Shown one piece after another: positions 11,854-23,449 of a DNA stretch of 64,000 bases. The stretch covers positions 1 through 64,000 of the forward strand of contig NW_026463224.1 of assembly GCF_021730395.1 (NCBI RefSeq), read 5' to 3'. Position 1 is the stretch's first letter. Each line of letters opens with the position of its first letter. The DNA is from Mercenaria mercenaria (taxonomy: Eukaryota > Mollusca > Bivalvia > Venerida > Veneridae). Position numbers and translations under genes: made by a program. The notes under the pieces are model-generated. The model made no database searches, had not been told where the DNA came from, and was given only the letters and a program-made list of their open reading frames with translations.

Positions 11854-12789
11854 TTTGATGATTTGTGTTGTTTTTATTTTACTAATTGACGGTACCTTGA
11901 ACTATGCATTTTGCTTTATTGTACTGATGGAATCATACTTATATGGACTTGTTTTGCATATATTTAATTCAAAGCTTGTTTTGCAATTATATTTTCACTT
12001 GCCATGTAAACATCTACATGTAAACCTCTACCACAGATATCATTAGAAGTAATTCTGCACGTTTGGTTAAAAATTCTTCAATGTAGAATATGCTTAAAGC
12101 CTGTTTTTTAAACTTCGGAAAAATCTTAGAAAAATCGGCGAATAAAAAGTCGTGTGTCATTCTTTGTTAGACTGAGACTGATATGAAAGAAAAAATGACT
12201 CACACAAGTTTTTTTCTCATAATCGTTTATACACATATTATCTATGATAAAATGGAATAAAATATATATGTCCATGTGATTGTTTTTATTTAGATAAGTG
12301 CACATGATTAAAGAGATAGCATATTTCAAGCCAATTTTAAGTCATGATTGGAATGATTTAACATGTCAAACGTTTCAATATCATATTTCTTAAGGAATTT
12401 ACCTACGGGATGCCAAATGTTACTTCATTTCTGTATGCTGAGTCTATGCTTTATTCTACGCTATCCGGATAAATGACTTTGCGCCATTACGTTCGGATTC
12501 TCAAAAGTGTAGAACTACCTTAAGTTCAGATATATTCGTTTTTGAAACAATTAAAAGATTCAAAAATAAAAACATATTAACGATTTCATCCTGTTACAGA
12601 AATATCAAAATTGTTTCAATTTATCGTGGTGTCTTGTTATAGGCAATGAAATACCAGATGGAATGGGTCCTTAAATTTCGCCTTTTTACTGCTAGACAAA
12701 CTATCTGTAATTTGGGGATATTTGCCGTTTGCATGATCTAATTTTGTCATTTCGACATTTATGAACAGTGTTAACTTGTTGAGCTATTA
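11854..12789. other. Intergenic, no gene recognised
   Basis: AT-rich sequence beyond the tandem duplication. Open frames of 60-70 codons at 11855 and 12126 show no recognisable content. Confidence 0.4.
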
Positions 12790-13325
12790 GTATTGTAGGA
12801 TGGTCAACTTTCCTGAAACTAAGCAATCATGGGAAGGTTTATTCATCTAAATTACCTTGATCCTCATGATATTCGGCAAACTTGGTCTGTAGCATTTTTA
12901 TCTCTCTCTCTCTCTCTCACCAGCTGAGCTAAAATTAAGGCTTACTTCTTGCCAGCCTATTTATGGATCTTCACCAAATATAGTCAGTAACATTTTTGTA
13001 CGGACCGTTATGCAAATGGCTACGCTGTACATCTTTTAGGACCCACCAAAGCTAAAAATGATTCGTTTGATGGATCTTCACCCAAGGTTGTAACATCCTT
13101 GTATGGACCTCAAATTTATTCAAATCGTTCCTCTTGACTTCTTTCAGGGGTCATCAGAGCTAGAAATAGAAGAGGAAAAGCCTTATTCTACTCATTGACC
13201 GCCTGGTGTATCATAACCAACCTTGGTCCGTAACATCCTTGCATATACCTCTATCGAAATTATTAAAGAGATTTTGCTCAACCCCTTTCAGATTCCGCTA
13301 GAGCTAAATAAAGGTATGTCTTATG
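12790..13325 (+). repeat. Degenerate bivalve repeat with (TC)n tract
   Basis: Repeated blocks contain CTTGGTCTGTAGCAT, GGATCTTCACCAAA and GGGGTCATCAGAGCTA-like segments, of the same family as 2820-3570. A (TC)n microsatellite sits at about 12901-12918. It is non-coding. Confidence 0.55.
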
Positions 13326-14009
13326 TGTATGGGGGATGGAGGAGGGGAGGGTGTACACCAGACCGCATTAATCTGCAACCACGTTGAAAATCTTAAATTC
13401 TTTTAATTTTTAAAATCCATGTCTACATAGAGTGCGCACCCGTAAAATTTCACATCCGTCACTAAGGAATGGGCCAATGTAAATTCATCAATCTAAGGGT
13501 GCACAGGACAGTGCTCCGTCCGTACCCGAGCAACATAAAAATATCATACAAAATAAAACTAGTTAATCTTCAACTTTTTTTGTTTCCTATTTTGCCATAA
13601 AATGATACTACACAACCAGCAGAATTGCATGCGGTTGTAGAAACCCCTGAATAATATCAGGGGTATTTTACTACCCATTACCCCTTACTTTCAAAGGGAG
13701 AAACGGTACAGATATTGCATGTCCTTCAGGATACTTCCTTGCAGAAAATTCAGGTATTCCATGCATTTCTAATGACTAACTGAAAGCAGGAGCACATACA
13801 GAACAACAGAAAATTGACCCTATGCAATCTCTCATACCAGTGTCTCCATACACCAAAAAGGTCTTACCAAGAAATACACTCGTTAAATAGTTCCTGACAG
13901 ATTGGCAGCCTTATAAAAATCTTCATAGATATGATCTGAATAAAAATCAGCTTTGGATGAACATAATAAAATCCAGTGACTAAAAGAATAGTACATGTAT
14001 CATATTTCA
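13326..14009. other. Intergenic, nothing recognised
   Basis: No gene, RNA or mobile element that I can identify. It ends at the tail of the minus-strand LINE. Confidence 0.4.
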
Positions 14010-14041
14010 GACTTCTTCTTCTTTCTTCTTCTCGTACGCGA

Positions 14042-14398
14042 CTACACTGTCAGACCAGTAACCCCGATGCAACTTGTGATTTGCCGCTGATCCTCAATGC
14101 CTCCATACAGTTTCTGGTGGATTGAGGTATCTATCGGCCAAGTCGCAGCTCGCTCCTTGTCATGCCTTTTACATCTCTGAAGTATATGCTCCGCAGTCTG
14201 ATCTTCCTCACCACATGGACAAGTTGGCGATGATGCCAGTCTGTATTTCTTGTACATGTGAGCATTGAGCTTGTTGTGCCCCGAGCGGAGCCTGACCATC
14301 ATCACTTGTTCAGACCGATCAAGGAGATGAAAAGCATCTTCCTCCATCCTTGGTCTCGTTAGTGCTTTGATGATCGTGACTTTCTCCTTGTAACTCAC
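14042..14398 (-). pseudogene. LINE C-terminal zinc-knuckle segment
   Basis: A 118-codon piece that continues the RNase H reading in another frame. It carries the cysteine-histidine cluster CPCGEEDQTAEHILQRC (C-x-C, H, C) seen at the C-terminus of I-group and related LINE ORF2 proteins. It overlaps the RNase H piece by about 80 bases, which marks a frameshift there. Confidence 0.7.
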
Positions 14399-15203
14399 AG
14401 GTTCTGTTGGTTTTTCTGACTGAGCTCCTCTTCTGCCTCTTCATTGCAAGTCCACAATGGGATGGAATCCACTGAAGTGCTACTTTGCAGGTTATACTCA
14501 GGCTCTGCATTCTCCTGGCTAGCTGCGGAGCTTTACTGTTAATCAGAGATTCCATGACAGACAGTGCATCTGTGAGAAAGACGACTGAGCAGCTTTCTTC
14601 TGCCGAGTCTTCAACCGTTGAGACGGCCTTCATGAGTGCTTCAGTCTCTGCCTTGTAATTGCTGCAGTGTTTTCCTTTGGCTGCATGTAGTGTTTCTCTC
14701 TTGCCAGATGGGTATTGAATGAAAACTCCTGCTCCTCCATCTTTGACGGCACATGTGGCTGATCCGTCTGTATAGACATGAGTCAATGATTCCGGAGGAT
14801 AGTCTTCATTAATCATAGCAAGTGTGAGGCTCTTCCAAATGCCTTCATCCTCTTGCTTCCCGCGGTCAAGATGAGGAACAGCAAGTCTCACAGTCACTGA
14901 GGACAGATCATTTGCTAGTGGGTTTGTAATGTCTTCACTACCGAAAGGAGTCGTTGGTATGTTCAGCTCAATTTTGAACTCTCGGTTGAGTTTCTTTGCC
15001 TCATGAACGAAGCTGCTACGTTTGAGCCGAATTTTGGTGTAGCCATCTAGCTTGGCTTTCATGGGATGGTCTTGAAAAGACCTGAACTTCTCTGCTTGAA
15101 GCAGGACCTTTGCATGTCTCCTGTCTTGTAACGACTGTATGTCTGTTAGCTTCTCCATGAAGGAGATTGGTGTAGACTTTGTAGCACCTGTCATGGTCCG
15201 CAA
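14319..15203 (-). pseudogene. LINE RNase H segment
   Basis: This open piece of 294 codons contains a type I RNase H. The four acidic or histidine positions are visible in VYTDGSATC (Asp), NYKAETEALMKA (Glu), FLTDALSVMESL (Asp) and WIPSHCGLA (His). The enzyme removes the RNA strand during second-strand synthesis. The frame is lost soon after WIPSHCGLA, and the coding sequence continues in the overlapping piece at 14042-14398. Confidence 0.8.
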
Positions 15204-15322
15204 TGCTTGGTTCTAACCTTGTCTAAAGCCTGTTGGTTAGTTTTGGCAGTAGTGGACCAGGCAGTGGAGCTATACTCTAAATGGGGTCTCACTGTTCCCT
15301 GATATACTGTCTTGAGTATTTG

Positions 15323-16102
15323 CTAATTTGCTTCCCACGTTGTTCCAGCAAGTTTGCGCATCATGGCAAGCTTCCTACGGGCCTTCCCTTCTGCTTGACT
15401 AATGTGGGGCTTCCAGGTTAGCCGTTTGTCAAAGGTCAGTCCAAGGTATTTTGCCTCGTCGGCTTCAATCAGCGAAGTATTTCCCATCTTGATTTTACCT
15501 GCCCTCTGCTTTGACGACAGTGAGATTAGTGTGGTGGACGATTTTTCTGTATTGATTGATACACACCAATCTTCAGCCCAAGCTGAAAGCTTGTTGATGG
15601 CTTCTTGCATCCTGTATGTGGCTGTAGTAGCATGTTCTTCCTTACACCATAACACCAGATCGTCAGCGTAGGGTGCAGCCTTGACTCCTTTCGGTAGTTC
15701 AGACACCAGATCAGTGATGACAACCAGGAAGAGTGTAGGGGATAAGACTCCGCCTTGTGGGACACCATGACGCAACAGGAACTTCCTACTGCTGGCATGT
15801 TCTAAACTGACTCTTGCTCTCCTGTTGTGGAGGTATGACTTAATCCTCCTCAGCATGTGACCTCCTACTCCAGTCCTCATCAGTTTGACGAGGAGTCCAT
15901 CGACTTTGTCGAACGCTGTCTGCAGATCAATCCATGCTGTAAGCACGACTTTCTGCTCTTGGAAGGCGTCCTCTATCTCTTGCGATAAATAAGTGGTCTG
16001 GCCCTCAGTGGAGCAGAAATGTCTGAAGCCAGCTTGTTGCGTTGCGAATAGGTTGTAAGTCACCATGTACCACTTCAGGCGTGCATTCACAGTCCTCTCC
16101 AT
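15323..16102 (-). pseudogene. LINE reverse transcriptase segment
   Basis: A 259-codon open piece spans most of the RT domain. It shows the QQAGFR segment, catalytic motif A (AWIDLQTAFDKVDG), motif B (HGVPQGGVLSPTLF), motif C with YADD (APYADDLVLWC), and the thumb-side YLGLTFDKRLTWKPHI signature of non-LTR enzymes. The enzyme would copy element RNA at a nicked target. Its N-terminal fingers and the endonuclease are missing because the element is 5'-truncated. The frame breaks near 15323, about 120 bases before the RNase H piece opens. Confidence 0.85.
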
Positions 16103-16125
16103 GGCCTTTCCAACACAGACTAAAT

Positions 16126-18780
16126 ATGAGATAATTCTAGGGTTTTATCAGAAACTCCAGAGACCATGGAGCCCTAATATTTCATTAAGTGTAAAAGATA
16201 AAACCATACACAAAATCGTATGCAGATTAATCCTAACACTATCCTGGTATTTAAATAAGTTCCAAGTAAGACTATAATTATACGGTTTTCCATATAAGAA
16301 TCACCATGACGAGGATTTCATTCGACGTTAAGATGTGGAACAAAGACGAGGATCCCAACAGTCGCAAAGGCGAGCATCATAGATGTGGATACTTTAAAAT
16401 TATATACTGAATTCGATATTTAGATTAATTTCTCATACCTTTCGCACTGTCAATCTCAAACACATTATACAAGTATAGGCTTTTAATATTATTTCTATAA
16501 TCGTCAAAAATAAGGTCTGCACTAACTACTTCATTTGTATCCATTGTTGAATCTTTAGTTTAAATGCCTTATCTTGGACATGTCTCTTTCATTTTTAGTA
16601 TGTTTACATTGAAAAGTTGTGTATGACACTTGTTCGGCGAGGCGCGCATTTGTGACAGTTTCCTTTTACAGACTCAGTATTGGCTTCTTTTGTCTTCATA
16701 AATGTTTTCTTGAAAAAAAAAACACTAAACGTTTGTCAGGCAAAAGTGCCCTTGTGTTGAGTTGTTGTTAAGATGAACACTGCCTTTAAAATAAAGTGTG
16801 TGGTTGAAGCTAACAATTCACTTGACTAGAAACTGAAGCTATTTCTGAAACGCAACATTTAGTGCGGACGTCCAAGAATGTCTCAATGTGAAATTGTGAA
16901 CTAAGAGCTTAATTATTATCAGATATTATCAATTCATACAAATCTGTACTGCTCGCAACATACGAAAGAGTGAATAAGAGGTAGACGGAATTAAAAATAC
17001 AATTGAACATCGTAGTTTATTTGAATATAGGAATACAGACACAATTTGATTCAGACTACAAAGGGCGAAAAGAAGAATAATTGTCTTATTAAAGGTCATA
17101 TAAAATAATCATATTCAATAGCGTCAGTGTCATATCAACATTCAGTACATTATCACAAAAATATTATCAATACTTTCATATTATAACACCAACATTAAAT
17201 CGTATTGAATGTACTGTATACTGACTAAAGGTTAGAGCTAGGTTTAACATAAGTTAAAAGGGACTTACAAACACATTTTTCGGCGAAAAATAAATTTTCT
17301 CAAAAAATCCCTAAAATATGAGGACTCTGAAAGTGACCAGTGATACAAACTTATTGACATAAGAGTTAAGAGCTTATAAACAACCCGAAGTATTGTGCAG
17401 AAGGTAGTAAACCATTTCAACGCTTTTGAAATAATGCAGAAAATTTACATTCGTCTTGCATTTTCACGCTTCGTATCATTTTCAGTGTCGTATAAATATT
17501 TTATGCCAAACTCCGAGTAAACTAACATGTTAAAAAACTTCACCCAAACATTGTGCGTGTAGCTTTAACGGTGTTCATTCTATTCGTGCGTAAACTCAAT
17601 GCGGGAGACTAAATTCTCACCCACTTGCATAGATATACAGCAAATACATTTTTTAACATTTATTATCAATGGATGTGAATTTATTGCTCTTAGAAAATGG
17701 CCTCGATGCGCAATTTATTTCGAACAAAGCAGGGTTATTCCAAAATGTCATTGCAGCTGTGCATTAAAACAGTTTTTGTTTGAAAATTATCAGTACCCTG
17801 AAATACACTGTCGTGAATAGAGTATGTTATATGTAGGGACAATTTTTGAGGAACACTTACATCAGTTTCTTTTGAAACAAAATATATAATCAATAATCAT
17901 GCTCAGTCAAATCTATCATGGCTGGAACCTTGGATATAGACAGAACATACTTTTATAAAATCTTGTGATGTCATTTGTGTTGCAGGCATTATTCTGTTAC
18001 TATATCTAAGATGGAGAACTCTACATGTCATGAAACCGATATTTAACTTGTTTCGATCGTATGAAATGTCGCGGAATTGGCACACTGAAAATGCTATGCA
18101 ATAAAATGCCAAACATGTTATATACGTTCGCTCTACTTTTCGCTGACACTTCTCAGTATTGTATTCTCTATAACTTTTAACATAATGATATCGAAATTAT
18201 CATTTTTCTATTCTCTTCAAACCGTATATAAAAATTAATTGTAAGGCGAACTTTAATCTTTGCATACGTAGCATTCCCGTTGCATATTCATCCTTGTTCT
18301 ACTTTTCCCTTCAACTTCCTGTCCCCCACCCATCTTTTTACCCTTTACCTCTTCGTCCTCCTCTATCTATATTTGGTGTAAATTTATGATCAAAACTTGT
18401 TAGATTTTTGAAGCAACCCGTCTGTACATAATGTTTCTTCATTACAGCTTCTTCCTGTTGTGGGCCTACATTGCAGATGCTTGGCTCTGATGCTGTGTTT
18501 TTGGATGCTCTGTGCGTCCGAGAAATCTACCCTTACCTATTATCTTTTATATATACACATAAGATTACTTACCAATTTTATCGTCGTAAATAGCTATGCC
18601 TGTTTCCAGAAAAGGGTCACCAAATGATGACCCTTTTGAATACTCCAAATAGATTCCTATCGTAAGTCCCTCCCGGTTTCCACCATAGTCCTTAACTGTA
18701 TACACGACACCATGCAAACAGTAAATTTTCATTTAACAAGCAACGTTTTATTACGCCCCCCAATCAGAATTTTCAAGGCA
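16126..18780. other. Long AT-rich stretch, no gene recognised
   Basis: I see no convincing gene or element. Open frames at 17599-17820 (+) and 17903-18112 (-) are short and featureless. Runs of CA/TA-rich sequence suggest eroded repeats, but nothing can be assigned. Confidence 0.4.
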
Positions 18781-18789
18781 CTAGTATGG

Positions 18790-19030
18790 GTAGATGTACG
18801 AAAGCTAGTGTGAGTAACAATGAAGTTATGAAATTCATGTTAGCAAAATTCGATGAATTCTCGAAGCAATTAAATTAAATGAATATAAGGCTAGAAAAGA
18901 TTGAAATAGTGAAGACAGAAGATGAAGTCGATATTAAGCTCAATAAACTATGGTGTGACATTGACAAGTGCGTCTCTTACAACAAGAATGATATTGAACT
19001 TGTAAACACAAATTAGACTTGAACGACCTG
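18790..19030 (+). other. Coiled-coil-coding fragment interrupted by an LTR element
   Basis: The + strand can be read as a heptad-rich peptide containing MLAKFDEFSKQLN, then NIRLEKIE and LNKLWCDIDK, of the type found in ORF1 proteins of retroelements. Another charged, leucine-spaced piece (KDDLKQLQDVKE) sits directly beyond the right LTR at 22829-22864. This suggests that the LTR element landed inside an older element or gene fragment. The family is unknown and the fragment is decayed. Confidence 0.4.
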
Positions 19031-19207
19031 TGTAACGTACATTGTCTCACTATTGGTCAGCTGCACTAGCCACTAGCTGATAAGCTCTTACTCACTTCAC
19101 CTTGTATTATGTTCCAGTTGTAGTATCAGATGAGAATAGATTTATGAACAGAACCAAGCAGTCTTATTTCTAAACCTATGCTATCCTACTACATCGAATA
19201 TATTACA
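19031..19207 (+). repeat. Left LTR of the Gypsy-like element
   Basis: Starts TGTAAC and ends ATTACA. It shares TATTGGTCAGCT, CACTAGCTGATAAGCTC, CTTCACCTTGTATTATGTT and CAGATGAGAATAGATTTAT with the right LTR in the same order. Confidence 0.85.
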
Positions 19208-22200
19208 CTGGCGACGAGGATGGTGGAACCTAATTGAAAGGATTGTGTTTTTCAAGAGGATTTATTAATAACAAGTTTAGTGACGCAGTGTTTGTGGCTA
19301 TTTAAGAATTCATCATCAGTGTTTCAAGATGGCATCTTCTTTTGAACTGCCAACGTCACAGCCTTTTATGGTAGTAGGACAAGGCACCAACTTGTCAAGA
19401 GCATGGGACGTAAAACGCTTTGAATATTACATAGAAGTATCTGGAATAACAAAGGATGAAAGAAAAAAGGCTCTTTTGTTACATGTTAGTGGACAAGAAT
19501 TACAAAACTTATGAAACAATAATAAATCCTGATAATAACAAACTATTCATGCACTAACGCGATACTTAAATCCAAAGAAAAACATCGCATATGAAAGACA
19601 TCGTTTCAGACAAGAGAAACAAAATTCAGATGAAATAGATGATAATTACATCATTAGACCCCAAAAAAGTCATGTGGCTTTCCTGAAGCTACAGGAGAAG
19701 ACATGATTCGCGAAGTTGTCTAGAACTGCATCTCAAAAGAGCTGAAAATTAAATTTCTGCATGAGCAAGAACTAGCGCTAGAAAAAGCACAACAGAACTT
19801 GCAGACTTGCATGCCGACAAAATGCAGAGTTTATAAGACAACAACACATATCAGCGCAGATCGGACAGTTCTGTAAACTACGAAAATCTTGATGGCAGCC
19901 AAATTCATCACAAGAAAACGAATTAACGGAAACAATATCAGTCTAGAGCAAGACCAGCACCGAAGTAAATAAAGTTCAAAACCTACCTTCGATGTGGAGG
20001 AAAGGGTCATTCTGGTCATGAATGCATGAAATCGCGCGGCATTGTGTGCAATAAGTGCAAAGAGCAAGGTCTCTACGCACATATGTGTAAGTCAAAGCAA
20101 AATCAAGTGCGCTATGTCAATATTAATGAGGATTCAATAGGTTCAGAAAGTGAAAATGCGGAATATGTGTTCAATTAAAATGCTAAAAGTCAGTCACCGT
20201 ACGTGGAAGCTGAAATTGAAGGAATCAAATGTAAATTACTGATAATTCTGGATCTAGTGTAATTTGCCTCGATCGCACTACGTTCGAAAATGTGAAATCA
20301 AAATCTACCTTAGTCACAAAATATCGTTCTAAAATCTATCCTTATGCTCAAGCAACACCGTTGAAAATTCTTGGAATTGCAGAATTTAATGTGCAAATCA
20401 AGAAAATGTTACTAAAATCAAATTTCACATAATTGATAATGAGTGAACATCGTTATTAGGTCTGCAAAATGCCGTTGATCTTGGATTAATAAAGTTCTGT
20501 GTAAATAATGTAAACACAAAACAGAGCAGTGTAGAAAATGTTCTATTGGAATATAGAGACATATTTCAAAAGTTAGGAAAACTCAAAAAATTTCAGCTAC
20601 AGCTAAACATCAATAAAGATATCAAGCCAACTACACAGCCAATCCGGCGAATACCCTTCAAAATGTGACAACAGGTTATGGAGAAAATCAAACAACTTAT
20701 CGAGACAGTAAAAAGTGCCACACCATGGATATTAGCCCTGTTTTTTTTTTATTTCAAAGAGTAATGGGGACATTCGAATTTGCGTCGACATGAGACAAGC
20801 GAATTCAGCGATCGATCGGAAGGGAACGCTTTCCCACGCCAAACATAGGTCAAACTCTGGAAGAATTAAGTGAAGCTCAATACTTCACTAAGCTAGACTT
20901 GAACATGGGTTACCATAAAACAGAACTCGACCCACAATCACTATAAATAACAACGTTTGTCATAAATGACGGAATATACCGCTATTGTCCATTTATGTTT
21001 GGAATTTGTTGTGCGTCGGAAGTCTACCAGCATGTAATACAGCACACATTTCTGGATAACCTGAACTGCAAAAAACATTTCTGATGACATACTGGTATAT
21101 GGTACAACCAAAGCAGTATATGATGCATGAAGTGTGAATTATGCAAGACAAGTATTACGTTCATGGGTCACAAACTCACAGCTAAAGGACTTATGCCACA
21201 AGAGTCAGAACCTATCAGAACTGGCAAGAAAAACATAACTTTTGATTTGGGAAAACAACAGTTAGCATTTCAACACCTTAAGTCATTATTGACCAGTGCA
21301 AGTGTCATGGCACTCTATAACCCAGGAGCTGAAACAACCATTAACAGTAGACGCTACAGTCAAATTGAATGTGAATGTTTAGCAATTACATTGGGAATAG
21401 AAAAGTTTCAAACATACGTTTATGGATTAATATTTAAAGTGATTACAGACCATAAGCCGCTTATTAACATTTTAAAGCCAACATAAAACCTCAAGCAAGA
21501 TTAGAAAGAATGTTACTAAGACCACAAAGTTGAAAATTCACTAAAGAATTTCAGTCAGGAAGGAGCATTTAATCCAGCTGACATCCTCTCAAGGTCAATG
21601 TGTAGTCAAGAGAAATGTGACATTTCAAGCATCAAAGAGAAATACATGGATTATGTATGTGAAAATGCAGTGCCCGCAGCCATGACTCTAGATCAAATTG
21701 ATAAGGAGTCAACTCAGGACAAATTCATTCAAGAACTCATAAAGTGCATTACTCCCGCTAAATGACCAAAGCATGAAAAATTGAAGACATTCTTCAAGTT
21801 ACGCAATAAGTTATCCATTCATAACAACATCGTGTTACGTGGAAACAGAATCGTAATACCACAGGGACTTATGCCAAGAGTATAACAGATTGCTCATGAA
21901 ACGCATCAAATAATTTTAAAAACAAAACAAATGCTAAGAGAAAAGGTTTATTAGTCTGGTATTGACAAAGAAATTGAAACTTTAATTAGAACTTGTTACC
22001 AGTGCCAGTTAGTTTCAAACCTGCCTAAGCAACCTGGCAAAATGTAGGAATGCATCTCACAGGACCATTTCCTGTCGGAGAGTATATTTGTTGTGAAAGG
22101 CTACTACTCTCGCTTCCCAGAAATTGAAATAATGAAATCGATTATCTCCAGGTCTATCATTCAAAGGATTATGGAAATATTTGCAACAATCAAAACGGAC

Positions 22201-22657
22201 AATGCACCAAATATGGTATCTCAAAAATTGTAGCAAATGGAATTAAACATCATCGCGTCATGCCGTATCATCCACAAGCAGCAGGATTAGTCGAAAATTT
22301 CAACAAGTCAATTGCTAAATGCGTTAAAACTGCCGTCTCTGGAAAGATAAACATGCGAACCGAAATCTACAAATTCCTAATGACATACAGGACTACCCGT
22401 CATGTATCAACTCAGTTATTCAAACTCCGGCAGAGAAACATTAAGACTCATTAACTTTGCATATTTTTTGAAAATGTTTACGATAATCATAATCTTATAA
22501 AAATTGTTTCCACCTGTAAAGATTAATTGCTAGTGATAATTTGAATGACATGCTATTACCTATCCCAATGACTGGAATGTTTTCTGTTCAGGTATCGTAC
22601 TAGAGTTCATGAACTGTTTAAATTTAATGCATATTATACTTCCGAGAAAAAGGCGGA

Positions 22658-22828
22658 TGCAATGTATTCACTTTCTATTGGTCAGCTTGGACTAGCCACT
22701 AGCTGATAAGCTCCGCCTCACTTCACCTTGTATTATGTTACAGTAGCATCAGATGAGAATAGATTTATAAAAGAACCAAGCAGTCGTATTCTAAACCCAT
22801 ACTGTCCTATTACTTCGAATGTATTACA
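22658..22828 (+). repeat. Right LTR of the Gypsy-like element
   Basis: Starts TGCAAT and ends ATTACA. It is collinear with the left LTR over its full length with scattered differences. Confidence 0.85.
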
Positions 22829-23130
22829 AAAGATGATCTGAAACAATTGCAAGATGTAAAAGAAGTTTCAATAGCATTTCCATTTGCGTTTTGAACAATT
22901 GAAAGCTGGAAAATATGTTCCCAGTTCGACATTAATATTAATGATAAATTTCGCATTTAGTAATACATTCATTAATGCAATGTTAAAATTCTTTATCTAG
23001 AATAATGTCGTCTTAAAGTTTGACCATTTAGTGGAAATATTCGGTCAGGTTTCACTTATCCATCTTTTGACCTCTTATTCGTGCACATGCATAATGTCAT
23101 GATTATTTCTATAATGAATGTTCTCTGATA
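22829..23130. other. Right flank of the LTR element
   Basis: The first 40 bases continue the coiled-coil-like fragment described at 18790-19030. The remainder is AT-rich with nothing recognised. Confidence 0.35.
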
Positions 23131-23143
23131 TTAACAGATAACT

Positions 23144-23436
23144 GGACCCGCCCGCTTAGCTCAGTAGGTAGAGCGTCGGTCTACGGATCGTGGGGTCGCG
23201 AGTTCGATCCTCGGGCGGGGCGTGTGTTCTCCGTGACTATTTGATAAACGACATTGTGTCTGAAATCATTAGTCCTCCACCTCTGATTCATGTGGGGAAG
23301 TTGGCAGTTACTTGCGGAGAACAGGTTTGTACTGGTACAGAATCCAGGAACACTGGTTAGGTTAACTGCCCGCCGTTACATAACTGAAATACTGTTGAAA
23401 AACGGCGTAAAACCCAAAACAAACAAACAAACAAAA
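23144..23436 (+). mobile_element. tRNA-derived SINE, full length, V-SINE/RUDI-like
   Basis: The head is tRNA-like, with an A box TAGCTCAGTAGG (23157-23168) and a B box GTTCGATCC (23202-23210), which act as an internal Pol III promoter. A conserved body follows (GGAGAACAGG, CAGAATCCAGGAACACTGG, GTTAACTGCCCGCCGTTACA), and the tail is CAAA-type. It is flanked by a perfect 13-bp duplication, TTAACAGATAACT, at 23131-23143 and 23437-23449. The body resembles the mollusc V-SINE family RUDI as I remember it. The intact duplication argues for a fairly young insertion. SINEs code for nothing and move with LINE machinery. Confidence 0.9.
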
Positions 23437-23449
23437 TTAACAGATAACT

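Larger units (their letters stand above)
14010..16125 (-). mobile_element. 5'-truncated LINE with RT and RNase H (I-group-like)
   Basis: Read on the minus strand, this is the 3' two thirds of a non-LTR retrotransposon ORF2: reverse transcriptase, then RNase H, then a C-terminal CCHC-type knuckle. It ends in a GAAGAAGAAAGAAGAAGAAG tail near 14010-14035. The endonuclease is absent and homology stops abruptly at about 16125, the usual result of incomplete reverse transcription. An RNase H behind the RT points to the I group (I, Nimb, Ingi, Loa and relatives). I cannot fix the clade. At least two frame breaks separate the three open pieces, so the copy is dead. Confidence 0.85.
19031..22828 (+). 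mobile_element. Broken Ty3/Gypsy-like LTR retrotransposon
   Basis: A 3.8 kb element with about 175-bp LTRs at both ends and a primer-binding stretch TGGCGACGAGG just inside the left LTR, as in Mag-type Gypsy elements. The order of parts is gag (from about 19329), a CCHC zinc knuckle region (about 19985-20095), protease (about 20190-20420), RT (about 20540-21180), RNase H (about 21230-21490, ITDHKPLINIL) and integrase (about 21890-22460, MPYHPQAAGLVENFNKS). That order (integrase last) is Gypsy-like. The copy is a fossil with many breaks, probably more than ten. The LTRs are about 85 percent alike by eye, so the insertion is old. No clear target duplication remains. Confidence 0.85.

Noticed and set aside
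23144-23222. Functional tRNA gene
   Set aside because: The acceptor and anticodon stems do not pair well, and the tRNA-like head is fused to a SINE body with a CAAA tail and a target duplication.
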